DNA of 64,000 nucleotides from DATLSM01 sp035534175 (GTDB taxonomy: Bacteria; Actinomycetota; Thermoleophilia; Solirubrobacterales; 70-9), in contig DATLSM010000073.1 of assembly GCA_035534175.1 (NCBI GenBank), positions 1 through 64,000 on the forward strand, read 5' to 3'. Made by a program: the position numbers and the translations under genes. This document shows, piece after piece, positions 40,807-49,634 of this stretch. The notes below the pieces were generated by a model that saw only the letters and a program-made list of their open reading frames with translations, was not told the DNA's origin and made no database searches. Every line of letters starts with the position of its first letter. The stretch's first letter is position 1.

Positions 40807-43302
40807 TCAGTAGCCGGCGGGATGTCGGACGACAAAGCCCGCCGGGTACGGCGCTTCGGTATGCCATCGCGGCCCTGAGCCCTGGGCGTCGCCGACGGTG
40901 TCCCAGCGCAGCCCGGCGATCTCGGCGTAGGTGTGGGTGGCATTGGCATAGATCGTCACCCAGCGCCCGGCGCCCGGCTGGCCCCAGCCCGCGAGGGCGC
41001 CCGAGGTGAGCGGGGTTGCGAGCAGGCGGGCAGCGTGGAGCACGTAGCTGACCGAGCCCGAGCAGTCATAGCCGGGCGAGTTCCAGGAGCCGTGTCCACC
41101 GCCCCAGATGTAGGGGGTGGTCGAGATGTGGTTGGCGGCGGCGATCATCGCCTGGATCGCGGGTGGAGCGTTGACCGGGGCGATCGCGCGGCCGTTGACG
41201 AGAGTGGCGGCCTGTGGCGGGTTGAAGTCAAGGTCGATCAGGCGGGGTTGGGCCTGGCTGGCGACGCTCACGCCGCCCAGGCTCATCCTGGAGAGGACCT
41301 TCTGTGGCCCGGTGGCACCCTGCATCTGCAGGGTCGTGCGCACCAGCGCATGGGAGGAGGAGGGAGAGGAGGTGGAGGAGGAGGACGCCCCGGTCCCCGG
41401 GCCGCCCGCCACCGGGGCGCCGTCGACCCTGCTGATCTTCACCGCAAAGCCGTTCTGGTGGACGCAGGTCGAGGCGGAGACCCCGAGCTTGAACCCCCGT
41501 GCGGTGAGGTACTCGATCCCCGCCAGGACCCGCGGTTCAACCTCACCGGCCCGGATCGCGCTCTGCTCGCAGGGGGGCAGGGAGAGGCGGGCGTCGGCGA
41601 GGGATCGGCGCCTGAGGCTCTGGCCCGAGAGCAGCAGCACCTGGGCGGGGCTGGCCTTTGCCCAGAGCGGCCGGGATATGTGGAAGACCTTTGCCGCTCC
41701 ACCTTGCTTCCAGCCGTCGAGGATTGCGGTTGGATCGATCTTGGGCGAGCCGTCGGGCTGGATCGAGAAGTCGATGTGGGCGCCTGAGCCCGAGCCGCCG
41801 ACGACGGCCAGCACCGTTCCTGCCACGACCCGGGCGCCGCTGCTCAGCCGTTGTTCCCTGGTCGCCACCGGGGAGGCTCCGAGCTGCCCCAGAGCGGCGG
41901 CCCGAGCTCGGTTGGCGGGACGGTTGGGGAGCGCGTAGAGACGCCGCCGCGAGCTCCTCGCCCCGGTTGCCGCAAGGTCTGGCGCGGTGGTCCTCATCGC
42001 CGTCAGCTCGGCGGCCGGAAGCGAGGGCTGGCGCAGCCTCGGCGTCCGGTAGCGGCTGCGGATCTGTCCCAGGTTGGCGTAGGTGAAGAGGCTGCCGTAG
42101 GGGTCGCGAAGCACCATGTAGTTGCCGAGTCGGGCACTGTGGCCGACCGTGACGATCGTTCCGTTGGCAACCGCCACCACTGGCGAGCCGGCGGTGGCGA
42201 AGATGTCGACTCCGGCGGCTCCGGGATGGGCCCGCTTGGCCGCGCTTGAGGCGGTGGCTTCGCTCAGCCAGTTGCGCTGAAGAGCTTCGGTGACGCCGGC
42301 GTTGTCCGCGTAGCTGACGTGGCCCTGCACGGGGAACTGCGAACCCTCGGCAAGCTGGCTCAGCGCACTGATCAGGTTCGCCGGAAGGCTCTCGTAGTTC
42401 GCCGCGTCGCTCAGCACCTCGTGCACGTACCAGCCGGCGTGGTTATAGGCGAAGACCGCCTTGTAGATGTTCTTGCCGCCGCCGGCGGCGGCAAGGTAGC
42501 GAGCCGCTGCACAGATCGCGTCGACCGGGTTGTTGGGGTCCTTGCGGCCGTCGCCGTTGCCGTCCACGCCCCAGGTCGCCCAGGTTGAGGGCAAGAACTG
42601 CATCCACCCCTCCGCCCCGGCGCTGGAGGGGCCCAGATTGGAGCCGAAGTCGGTCTCCACTTTGTTGATCGCGGCCAGCACCTCCCAGGGAATTCCGTAT
42701 TGGGTGCCACAGGCCTGGTAGACGGGAAGCAGCAGGGGTGGGATTTCGAAGGAGCCGATGCCGAAATCAGAGACCCCGATCACCGCGCCGAGGGAGCCAC
42801 CTGCGGTGGAGTTCGAACCCGCCGAGGAGCCCCCGTTGTCGGCACCTTTGCCGCTGCTCTTCTGCCTCGCTTTCCCGGCGCTCCTGGTACCGGGCGCGCT
42901 GAGGCCACCGTTCCTCCCGCTCATCGTCTTGGTGGCGGTGCTCCGGCCTTCGCTGGGGCCCTTCCCCGTTTGATTCCCGCCCTTCGGCGTGGAGGCGCCG
43001 GGGCTGATCGTCGCTCCGTGCTTGACGCCCGCCGATGGCGTCGTGGCTTGTTCTTCGCCACTCCCCGATCGCGGCTGGCAAGGCGACGCGGCGGCTTCGG
43101 TTTCCGCACTCGAGCTCCCGCCCCGGCGTTCGGCTTTTTCCGGGCAACTCGGCTGGCTGGCGGCCGTCGTCGTGGCGGTCGTTTCCAGTGGCGTCGTGGA
43201 CTGTGCGGCGCTGGGGGGAGTCGCGCCCGCCATGTCCGCGCCCAGCGCGGTCAGGGCGCAGAAGCCGGCCAAAGCGATGGTCAGTGCGAGCTTGTGTCTC
43301 AT
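40807..43302 (-). CDS. Secreted three-domain cell-wall hydrolase: lytic transglycosylase, M23-like, NlpC/P60-like
   Basis: 831 residues. A signal peptide (LALTIALAGFCALTALG) and a long Ser/Thr/Pro-rich linker are followed by an SLT domain (about 185-310): WEVLAAINKVETDFG with the catalytic Glu, then GAEGWMQFLPSTWATWG. A LytM/M23-like domain (about 350-540) follows, with HPGAAGVDIFATAGSPVVAVANG, but the usual YAHL reads YANL and the final HLHF reads HIDF, so zinc ligands are missing. The C-terminal NlpC/P60-like domain (about 705-830) has YIWGGGHG, the catalytic Cys in DCSGSVSYVL and a His in THTYAEI. Likely remodels peptidoglycan. Confidence 0.85.
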   Translation of the reverse strand: MRHKLALTIALAGFCALTALGADMAGATPPSAAQSTTPLETTATTTAASQPSCPEKAERRGGSSSAETEAAASPCQPRSGSGEEQATTPSAGVKHGATISPGASTPKGGNQTGKGPSEGRSTATKTMSGRNGGLSAPGTRSAGKARQKSSGKGADNGGSSAGSNSTAGGSLGAVIGVSDFGIGSFEIPPLLLPVYQACGTQYGIPWEVLAAINKVETDFGSNLGPSSAGAEGWMQFLPSTWATWGVDGNGDGRKDPNNPVDAICAAARYLAAAGGGKNIYKAVFAYNHAGWYVHEVLSDAANYESLPANLISALSQLAEGSQFPVQGHVSYADNAGVTEALQRNWLSEATASSAAKRAHPGAAGVDIFATAGSPVVAVANGTIVTVGHSARLGNYMVLRDPYGSLFTYANLGQIRSRYRTPRLRQPSLPAAELTAMRTTAPDLAATGARSSRRRLYALPNRPANRARAAALGQLGASPVATREQRLSSGARVVAGTVLAVVGGSGSGAHIDFSIQPDGSPKIDPTAILDGWKQGGAAKVFHISRPLWAKASPAQVLLLSGQSLRRRSLADARLSLPPCEQSAIRAGEVEPRVLAGIEYLTARGFKLGVSASTCVHQNGFAVKISRVDGAPVAGGPGTGASSSSTSSPSSSHALVRTTLQMQGATGPQKVLSRMSLGGVSVASQAQPRLIDLDFNPPQAATLVNGRAIAPVNAPPAIQAMIAAANHISTTPYIWGGGHGSWNSPGYDCSGSVSYVLHAARLLATPLTSGALAGWGQPGAGRWVTIYANATHTYAEIAGLRWDTVGDAQGSGPRWHTEAPYPAGFVVRHPAGY

Positions 43303-43499
43303 ACCTGGGCGCCTAGTACCCGTTGCCACGGATCGCCAGACCCGCCTTTGCCATCTCCCCGCGCAACAGGCTCGACCACGCTACTGGCTGGCATACGGGC
43401 ATGCAACGGCCCGCCTCGCCCCCCAACAAGCCCTTAATCAACGTTTTTTGCTCCATGCTGAGTGAGGGGGAGGATTTCAACTCTGCCGGATGTGCTCGT

Positions 43500-43505
43500 T
43501 AAGCT
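43500..43505 (+). promoter_or_regulatory. -10 element, leaderless
   Basis: TAAGCT, 7 bases before the ATG at 43513. Confidence 0.45.
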
Positions 43506-43512
43506 GAGGTCA

Positions 43513-43839
43513 ATGAGCACGGATCAGGAGCACGAGGACCAGGACAGCATCAGAGCCCGCGGCGAGCAGGCGATTAGCGATTTCGCCCAGGCCCTGTTCG
43601 ACAGCCAGGTGCTGGAGAACGCCCTCGCGGCCGCCTTCGGTGCCCGGGAGAAGGCACTGGAGGCCCAGCAGGCGGCGATGAGCGCCCTCAACCTGCCCTC
43701 GGCGGGAGAGGTCGAGCGCTTGGAGCGTCGCCTGCGCTCCATCTCTCAGCGCCTGGAGGAGGTTGAGGAGCAAATCGACCGGGTTTCCCGCGACGTCGGC
43801 GAAATTCGCCGCAGGGCACGGAAACCGACCAAAGGCTAA
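43513..43839 (+). CDS. Small coiled-coil protein, phasin-like
   Basis: 108 residues, all helical and highly charged. The middle reads MSALNLPSAGEVERLERRLRSISQRLEEVEEQI (about residues 56-88). The NLPS-x-x-x-V-x-x-L pattern followed by heptads resembles the hinge and coiled coil of polyhydroxyalkanoate phasins and PhaE-type subunits. No PHA synthase is in the window, so this is a structural resemblance only. The start at 43513 is supported by the -10 element seven bases upstream; an in-frame extension to 43462 looks non-coding. Confidence 0.65.
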   Translation: MSTDQEHEDQDSIRARGEQAISDFAQALFDSQVLENALAAAFGAREKALEAQQAAMSALNLPSAGEVERLERRLRSISQRLEEVEEQIDRVSRDVGEIRRRARKPTKG

Positions 43840-43848
43840 CCCTCGACT

Positions 43849-44541
43849 TTAGCTTGAGAGTACGGTCCTGGCGGCGCGTCCGGCGGATTTTGCCGCCCGC
43901 TCCAGTTCGATGTCCGTGATGCGCTCACCGCCCGCCGCCTCCTCGACAATCAGGACCGCAGCCGCGGCGATGCCCAGGGCATGCGCGCGGGCCAAAACCG
44001 TCGCGGTCTGCAGGTCCGCAGCCCCGACCGCGGAGGGAAGTGTCGCGGGCCCCAGGGGAAGGTGGTCGACGCTGGCGATTGCCGCCCTCGCGGCGCCTGG
44101 GCCCAGCTCGCCCCGAAGCCTCCGGCTGAGCTCGGGGTCGGGGCGAATCGCATCTGCCGCCGCCCAGGCCTCGCTGATCTCCAGCAGGGCGCCGGTCCCG
44201 TGGGCCGAGTCGACAGCGACGCAGGTCCCGACCCGCACCGCCCGCCTCAGCCCCAGCTCGGCCAGGTCGATGAGCACGATCGAGGCGCTCGGGCCACCCA
44301 TCCCGGTCGCCTGGATCGTCAGCTCACGACCGGCTGGCGTCAGCCCCGTGTATCCCCACAGACCGCGCGCGTGGTTGCTCATCCTCGGTTCTCCCAGCAG
44401 CTCCTGGGCGAGCATCAGGGCGCGGCCGGGGTCGCCGACCAGCAGCGCGTCGGCGGCGATCGGGGCTGTCGGGCGAAGTCGCTTGGGCACCGCGGCGGAC
44501 CATCTTGGCACCGCAGGCGCGGCTATCCGGCTGACGCTCAA
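43849..44541 (-). CDS. Nucleoside phosphorylase (PNP/UDP family)
   Basis: 230 residues. Cleaves a nucleoside with phosphate to base plus ribose-1-phosphate. Typical DeoD/Udp blocks are LLVGDPGRALMLAQELL (phosphate site Gly and Arg, about residues 34-50), GYTGLTPAGRELTIQATGMGGPSASIVL (about 63-90) and RAVRVGTCVAVD with the conserved Arg-Gly-Thr region. The C-terminal catalytic Asp region (usually SDxx) reads LIVEEAAGGERI, so the purine-specific Asp is not clear and the substrate is uncertain. The TTG at 44541 gives a full-length protein; GTG at 44511 is an alternative. Divergent from the nucleotide cyclase. Confidence 0.82.
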   Translation of the reverse strand: MSVSRIAAPAVPRWSAAVPKRLRPTAPIAADALLVGDPGRALMLAQELLGEPRMSNHARGLWGYTGLTPAGRELTIQATGMGGPSASIVLIDLAELGLRRAVRVGTCVAVDSAHGTGALLEISEAWAAADAIRPDPELSRRLRGELGPGAARAAIASVDHLPLGPATLPSAVGAADLQTATVLARAHALGIAAAAVLIVEEAAGGERITDIELERAAKSAGRAARTVLSS

Positions 44542-44563
44542 CCCGTGGGCTCCCGTCTCCGGC

Positions 44564-44569
44564 TAGCCT
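44564..44569 (+). promoter_or_regulatory. -10 element for the cyclase gene, leaderless
   Basis: TAGCCT, 7 bases before the GTG at 44577. Confidence 0.5.
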
Positions 44570-44576
44570 CGACCCG

Positions 44577-45767
44577 GTGACCCCCGACGAGCGCATCTCC
44601 TTGGGCGAGGCATCGCGCCGCTCAGGCGTGCCACCCAGCACGCTGAAGCGCTGGGCGGCCGAGAACGTGGTCCGCGTGAAGCGGGGTCGCTGGACCACCG
44701 CCGCGGCCGCCCAGGCGCGGGTTGTGGCGCGGATGCGCGAGCGCGGGCACTCGCTGGAGGACCTAAAGCGGGCCGGTCGCGAGGGCCGGCTCGCGTTCGG
44801 CTTCACGGAGGAGCTCTTCTCCGAAGCCGAGGAGCAGGTCAGCGTCGAGGCGGTCTCCCTGGAGACCGGCCTCGAGCCGGAGCTGATCGAGCGCATCCTC
44901 GCGATCCTCGGCACACCACTCGGGCGCGATCGCCTGCTCAACCCGAGCGACGTCGCAGCGCTTCGCCATTGCGCCCGCGTTCTCGCTGCCGGCTTTCCGC
45001 TCGTCGCCTTCCTCCAGCTGGTTCGCGTCTACGTTCAGTCGATGCGACGCATCGCCGACGCCGAGGTGCGGCTGTTTCACCTCTACGTCCACGAACCGAT
45101 GATTCGCGACGCGGTGCCGGAGCTGGAGATGGCGGAGGAAATGGGACAGCTCGCCGGCGATATCCTGCCGCTCGCCGCGCCGCTGACCCAGTACCTCCAC
45201 ACTCGCTATCTGCGCTTCTTCCTCGAGCAGGACGTGGTCGGTCACATGGAGAGCGGGCTGGGGGAGGCCGCGGCGGAGCTGGGACGTGTGACGGTCGCCT
45301 TCTGCTTCATCGATATCACCGGCTTCACGCGCTTCACCGAGGAGGAGGGAGACCTGGAGGCGCTGGACCTGGTCGAGCGTTTTGTCGAGACGGTCGAATC
45401 CACATTGCCGCCGGAGGCGATGATCGTCAAGACGATCGGCGATGAGGTGATGGTCGTCTCCCCCGACGCCGCCTCGCTGACCGCCTGGGCGGTGGAGTTC
45501 CTCGCCCGCTTCCCCGAGCGCCCGCAGCCCCGGGTGGGCATGCATTGCGGCGAGGCCGTCTATCGCGACGGCGACTACTTCGGCGGTCAGGTCAACCTCG
45601 CCCACCGCGTGGTCAGCCGCGCTCAGGCGGGCGAGGTCCTGGTCACCGATCGGGTGCTCGACACGATCGATGATCGAGAGGGGCTGGAGTTCGAGCCGAT
45701 CGGCGAGGTGAGCCTGAAGGGATTCCCCGTCCAGATCCCGCTATTCCTGGTTCGGGCGACGGCCTGA
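44577..45767 (+). CDS. Class III adenylate/guanylate cyclase with MerR-like and regulatory N-terminal domains
   Basis: 396 residues. The N-terminus (about 1-70) is a MerR-like helix-turn-helix: ISLGEASRRSGVPPSTLKRWAAENVV. Next is a helical region (about 85-215, VSLETGLEPELIERILAILG, LNPSDVAALRHC) resembling the autoinhibitory domain of mycobacterial Rv1264. The catalytic class III domain (about 230-395) has FIDITGFTRFTEEEG with the first metal Asp, IGDEVMVVSPD with the second, and a glycine-rich VNLAHRVVSRAQAGEVLVTD segment with the transition-state Arg. It probably makes cAMP; base selectivity is not clear. The GTG at 44577 has a TAGCCT -10 seven bases away. Confidence 0.88.
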   Translation: MTPDERISLGEASRRSGVPPSTLKRWAAENVVRVKRGRWTTAAAAQARVVARMRERGHSLEDLKRAGREGRLAFGFTEELFSEAEEQVSVEAVSLETGLEPELIERILAILGTPLGRDRLLNPSDVAALRHCARVLAAGFPLVAFLQLVRVYVQSMRRIADAEVRLFHLYVHEPMIRDAVPELEMAEEMGQLAGDILPLAAPLTQYLHTRYLRFFLEQDVVGHMESGLGEAAAELGRVTVAFCFIDITGFTRFTEEEGDLEALDLVERFVETVESTLPPEAMIVKTIGDEVMVVSPDAASLTAWAVEFLARFPERPQPRVGMHCGEAVYRDGDYFGGQVNLAHRVVSRAQAGEVLVTDRVLDTIDDREGLEFEPIGEVSLKGFPVQIPLFLVRATA

Positions 45768-45798
45768 CCTCTCGCCCGGGCCGGGCTCGGAGCGTGCC

Positions 45799-45804
45799 TA
45801 CACT
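45799..45804 (+). promoter_or_regulatory. -10 element for tilS, leaderless
   Basis: TACACT, 8 bases before the ATG at 45813. Confidence 0.55.
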
Positions 45805-45812
45805 CACTTTCC

Positions 45813-46781
45813 ATGGAGAGCGACCGCATGCTGGAGGGGGTGCGGGCCGGGGGGCTGATGCCCAGCGGAACCCCGGTGCTCGTCCTGCTCTCCGGCGGGC
45901 GGGACTCGGTCTGCCTTCTCGACCTCGCGGTGCGGGCGCTGGGTCCAGGCGAGGTCACCGCGCTCCACGTCAACTACGGCCTGCGCGAGGACGCGGATCA
46001 GGATCAGCGTCACTGCCGAGACCTCTGCGCAGAGCTTCAGGTGGAGCTCGAGGTCGAGCGGCCCCGGCGGCCGGAGGGCCCGGGCAACCTGCAGTCGTGG
46101 GCACGCGACACGCGCTACGCGGCGGCCGCGCGGCTGGCGCTGCCCGGCGAGGCGACGATCGCCACCGGCCATACCGCCGATGACCAGGTGGAGACGATCC
46201 TCTATCGGCTCGCCTCCTCACCCAGCCGGCGCGCGTTGCTGGGGATGCGCCCTCGCGACGGGCGGCTGGCGCGCCCATTGCTCCCCTTCGCCCGCGCCGA
46301 GACGACTGCCTACTGCCAGGAGCGGGGCCTTGCCTGGCGCGACGATTCGACCAACGCCGAGGCGACCTACGCGCGCAACCGCGTGCGCCACGGGCTGATT
46401 CCGGCGCTCGCCGCGGTCCACCCGGCCGCGGCGGCGAACGTGCTGCGCACGGCAGAGCTGTTGCGCGACGAGGCCGAGGTGCTCGACGCGATCGTCGCCG
46501 CCGAGGTCGACGGCTCAAAGGGGGCGGCGAGGGGCACGATTGGGCTGGAGAGATTCGCCGCGCTGGCGCCGGCGCTTCGCCGGCTCGTCGTGCAACGGCT
46601 TGCCGACTCCGTCGCCGGGCGACCGGTGGCGGGGGCGGCCCGCCACGCCGAGGAGGTCGCGGCGCTACGCCGTACCGGCACCGCGATGCTCGACCTCGGC
46701 GGAGGGATTCGCGCCGTCGTCGAGCGTGGCGTGCTGCGCGTGGAGCGCCGTCAATCGGCCGACACGCCGATCGCGGGATAG
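45813..46781 (+). CDS. tilS: tRNA(Ile)-lysidine synthetase
   Basis: 322 residues. Modifies C34 of the tRNA(Ile) CAU anticodon to lysidine so it reads AUA. The N-terminal PP-loop is LLSGGRDSVCLLDLAVRALG (about residues 28-47), followed by the TilS-specific GHTADDQVETILYRLASS (about 118-135) and the RNRVRHGLIPAL segment (about 190). It lacks the long C-terminal domains of E. coli TilS (about 430 residues), like other short actinobacterial forms. The ATG at 45813 has a TACACT -10 eight bases upstream. First gene of the conserved tilS-hpt-ftsH block. Confidence 0.93.
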   Translation: MESDRMLEGVRAGGLMPSGTPVLVLLSGGRDSVCLLDLAVRALGPGEVTALHVNYGLREDADQDQRHCRDLCAELQVELEVERPRRPEGPGNLQSWARDTRYAAAARLALPGEATIATGHTADDQVETILYRLASSPSRRALLGMRPRDGRLARPLLPFARAETTAYCQERGLAWRDDSTNAEATYARNRVRHGLIPALAAVHPAAAANVLRTAELLRDEAEVLDAIVAAEVDGSKGAARGTIGLERFAALAPALRRLVVQRLADSVAGRPVAGAARHAEEVAALRRTGTAMLDLGGGIRAVVERGVLRVERRQSADTPIAG

Positions 46782-46824
46782 GAGAGATAGAGGCCTGCTT
46801 TGGGCCCGTCGGCGGAAGCGTATT

Positions 46825-46830
46825 TAGACT
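46825..46830 (+). promoter_or_regulatory. -10 element for hpt, leaderless
   Basis: TAGACT, 7 bases before the ATG at 46838. Confidence 0.55.
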
Positions 46831-46837
46831 GCTCGAG

Positions 46838-47365
46838 ATGGGCGACCCAGCGATCGGCGAGACCCTCGTCACCAGCGAGGAACTGCGGCGCCGCGTCGCC
46901 GAGCTCGGCGAGGAGGTCAGCAGCGACTACGGGGGGCGCGACCTCTTCATGGTCGGGGTGCTGAAGGGGGCCGTGCTCTTCCTCGCCGATCTGATGCGCA
47001 GCCTCACGATCTCCTGCGAGATCGACTTCATGGCCGTCTCCAGCTACGGCTCCCAGACCGACTCCTCCGGCGTGGTGCGGATCCTCAAGGACCTCGACGC
47101 GCCGATCGAGCAGCGCCACGTGCTGATCGTCGAGGACATCATCGACTCCGGTCTGACCCTCCACTACCTGATGCGCAATCTCCGGGCACGCAACCCCGCC
47201 TCGCTGGAGGTCTGCGCGCTTTTGACCAAGCCGGAGCGCCTCCGCGTCGACCTCTCACCGCGCTACGTCGGATTTGAGATCCCCGATCGCTTCGCGGTCG
47301 GGTACGGCCTCGACCACGCCCAGCGCTACCGCAACCTCGATTACGTCGCCGCGTTACGGGGATGA
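46838..47365 (+). CDS. hpt: Hypoxanthine phosphoribosyltransferase
   Basis: 175 residues. Salvages hypoxanthine (and guanine) to IMP/GMP using PRPP. The PRPP motif is HVLIVEDIIDSGLTLHYLM (about residues 90-108), the pyrophosphate loop GVLKGAVLFLADLMR (about 44-58) has the flexible-loop tail SSYGSQTDSSG, and the base-binding end is YVGFEIPDRFAVGYGLDHAQRYRNL. The ATG at 46838 follows a TAGACT -10 by seven bases. Position between tilS and ftsH is the classical Gram-positive order. Confidence 0.94.
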   Translation: MGDPAIGETLVTSEELRRRVAELGEEVSSDYGGRDLFMVGVLKGAVLFLADLMRSLTISCEIDFMAVSSYGSQTDSSGVVRILKDLDAPIEQRHVLIVEDIIDSGLTLHYLMRNLRARNPASLEVCALLTKPERLRVDLSPRYVGFEIPDRFAVGYGLDHAQRYRNLDYVAALRG

Positions 47366-47383
47366 GGGGCAAAACCGCCCTGG

Positions 47384-47389
47384 TACGCT
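47384..47389 (+). promoter_or_regulatory. -10 element for ftsH, leaderless TTG start
   Basis: TACGCT, 8 bases before the TTG at 47398; a GTG follows two codons later. Confidence 0.5.
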
Positions 47390-47397
47390 GATTTCTC

Positions 47398-49359
47398 TTG
47401 CCCGTGAGGCGTTTCTTCAAAAGCGCGGCTTTCCCGATCCTGCTGGTGGTGATCCTGGCGTTCGTCGCCCAGCGGTTCATCAACAGCTCGCCGGGTACCC
47501 CAGCGCCCTCATACAACGAACTGGTCAAGCCGAAGTCGGGCCTGATCGCGACCGGCCAGATCGAAGAAGTCTCGGTCAACACGAAGGAAAACTCGCTCAG
47601 CGTCAAGGAGACGAAGAAGGCCGGTGGCCAAAGCTTCTCCACCGGGTACCCGCCCAACGCCGAACAGAGCCTGATGAACCTGCTGGTCAGCGCCGAAGTG
47701 AAGACGGCGGTGCACGGCTCCGGCGGCTCCAACCTGCTCTCGCTGCTGATCACCATCCTGCCCTTCATCCTCTTCTTCGGCTTCTGGATCTTCCTGATGA
47801 ACCAGATGCAGGGTGGCGGCTCGCGGGTGATGAATTTCGGCAAATCCAAAGCCAAGCGAATGTCGGTGGACGCGCCGAAAATCACCTTCCGCGACGTGGC
47901 CGGAGTCGACGAGGCGGTCCAGGAGCTGGAGGAGATCAAGGAATTCCTCGAGAACCCGAAGAAGTTTCAGGCCCTCGGTGCGCGGATCCCCAAGGGCGTC
48001 CTGCTCTACGGCCCCCCCGGGACCGGCAAGACGCTCTTGGCCCGCGCCGTCGCCGGCGAAGCGGGGGTTCCCTTCTTCTCGATCTCCGGTTCGGACTTCG
48101 TCGAGATGTTCGTCGGGGTCGGCGCGAGTCGCGTCCGCGACCTCTTCGAGCAGGCGAAGCAGAACTCCCCCTGCATCATCTTCATGGACGAGATCGATGC
48201 CGTCGGCCGCCATCGAGGCGCCGGAATGGGCGGCGGCCACGACGAGCGCGAGCAGACGCTGAACCAGCTGCTGGTCGAAATGGACGGCTTCGAGATGAAG
48301 GACAACATCATCCTCATCGCCGCCACCAATCGCCCCGACATCCTTGACCCGGCGCTGCTGCGGCCGGGCCGCTTTGACCGCCAGGTGGTCGTCGACCGCC
48401 CCGATCGCAAGGGCCGTAAGCGGATCCTCGAGGTCCACACTCGCGGCAAGCCGCTGGCGAAGGAGATCGAGCTGGACACGCTGGCCGGCCAGACCCCGGG
48501 CTTCACCGGCGCCGATCTCGCCAATCTGATCAATGAGGCCGCCCTGCTCACCGCTCGCCAGGGTCGGCGCGAGATTTCGATGCATGAGTTGGAGGAGGGA
48601 ATCATGCGGGTCATCGCGGGCCCGGAGAAGAAAACCCGCGTGATGAGCGAGAAGGAGCGACTGATCACCGCCTACCACGAGCTCGGACATGCGATCGTCG
48701 GACACCTTTTGCCCAACTGTGACCCGGTGCACAAGATCTCGATCATCAGCCGCGGCCAGGCGCTCGGCTACACGATCAGTCTGCCGACCGAAGACAAGTT
48801 CCTCACCTCGCGCGCCGAGCTGACCGACACGATGGCGATGACCCTCGGCGGCCGGGCCGCGGAGGAGATTGTCTTCGGCGAGATCACCACCGGCGCCTCC
48901 AACGACCTGGAAAAGGTGACCGAGACCGCAAAGCAGATGGTGATGCGGTTTGGCATGTCCGAGCGGCTCGGCCCGCGCGTTTTCGGCCACGACCGCGGCC
49001 AGCCCTTCCTCGGTCGCGAGTTCTCCTCCGAGCCCGACTACTCCGACGAGATCGCACGCGAGATCGACGACGAGATCCGGCGCATCGTCGAGGGGGCTCA
49101 CCAGACCGCGAAGGACCTTCTCACCGACAAGCGAGAGGCCCTGGACCGCGTCTCCAAGATCCTGCTCGAGCGAGAGACGATCGACGCCGAGCAGTTCGTG
49201 GCGCTGATCGACGGCAAGTCCGAGGCCGAGGTGTTCGCCGACGAGGAGGAGACGGCAAAGCCGGCGGCGCCCGAGGCCGCGCCCGAGCGGCCCCAGCGAG
49301 AGGGCGCCCGGCCGATGTCACGGCCGAGGCCCGGTTACGCCAGCGGCGACGCGAGCTGA
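47398..49359 (+). CDS. ftsH: Membrane-bound ATP-dependent zinc metalloprotease FtsH
   Basis: 653 residues. Degrades misfolded membrane proteins and short-lived regulators as a hexamer in the cytoplasmic membrane. Two helices (FPILLVVILAFVAQRFI, and LLITILPFILFFGFWIFLMNQM about residue 115-136) flank an outer domain. The AAA+ domain has Walker A GPPGTGKT, pore loop FVEMFVGVGAS, Walker B CIIFMDEIDAVG and the second region of homology at ATNRPDILDPALLRPGRFDR. The protease has HELGH (zinc). The C-terminal tail is Pro/Arg-rich. The outer domain uses GAA for Glu while the ATPase domain uses GAG. The TTG at 47398 fits the -10 spacing; GTG 47404 is an alternative. Confidence 0.95.
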   Translation: MPVRRFFKSAAFPILLVVILAFVAQRFINSSPGTPAPSYNELVKPKSGLIATGQIEEVSVNTKENSLSVKETKKAGGQSFSTGYPPNAEQSLMNLLVSAEVKTAVHGSGGSNLLSLLITILPFILFFGFWIFLMNQMQGGGSRVMNFGKSKAKRMSVDAPKITFRDVAGVDEAVQELEEIKEFLENPKKFQALGARIPKGVLLYGPPGTGKTLLARAVAGEAGVPFFSISGSDFVEMFVGVGASRVRDLFEQAKQNSPCIIFMDEIDAVGRHRGAGMGGGHDEREQTLNQLLVEMDGFEMKDNIILIAATNRPDILDPALLRPGRFDRQVVVDRPDRKGRKRILEVHTRGKPLAKEIELDTLAGQTPGFTGADLANLINEAALLTARQGRREISMHELEEGIMRVIAGPEKKTRVMSEKERLITAYHELGHAIVGHLLPNCDPVHKISIISRGQALGYTISLPTEDKFLTSRAELTDTMAMTLGGRAAEEIVFGEITTGASNDLEKVTETAKQMVMRFGMSERLGPRVFGHDRGQPFLGREFSSEPDYSDEIAREIDDEIRRIVEGAHQTAKDLLTDKREALDRVSKILLERETIDAEQFVALIDGKSEAEVFADEEETAKPAAPEAAPERPQREGARPMSRPRPGYASGDAS

Positions 49360-49368
49360 GAACCCCCT

Positions 49369-49402
49369 CCGCCGGCTGGGGTGGGTCGAGCCCGCCCGGC
49401 GG
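49369..49402 (+). terminator. Hairpin after ftsH
   Basis: CCGCCGG (49369-49375) pairs with CCGGCGG (49396-49402), extended inward by a GGGTGGG/CCCGCCC segment, ten bases past the ftsH stop. No T tract, so activity is uncertain. The region to 49634 holds no supported gene. Confidence 0.45.
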
Positions 49403-49634
49403 CACTCACTCCAATCAGCGCCAGGCGGCGAGAGTCGGTGCGAGGCTCGGCTTCAAGCCAACGAACCGCCGCAGTACCGAGCGCAGAAGCCGAGGAAGCA
49501 CTCGCGGCAGCTCAGACGCTGTTTGGCGCGGCGTCCTCAGCGGCCGATGGAAGCCGCGGCGAGGATCACCTGCGCGCGGATCTTTTGCGCCCTCGCCCCA
49601 GGCGGGACTTGACAGAGATAGAAGCATCATCGTG

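Noticed and set aside
47509..49101. Long antisense frame across ftsH
   Set aside because: Shadow of ftsH; no motif or promoter.
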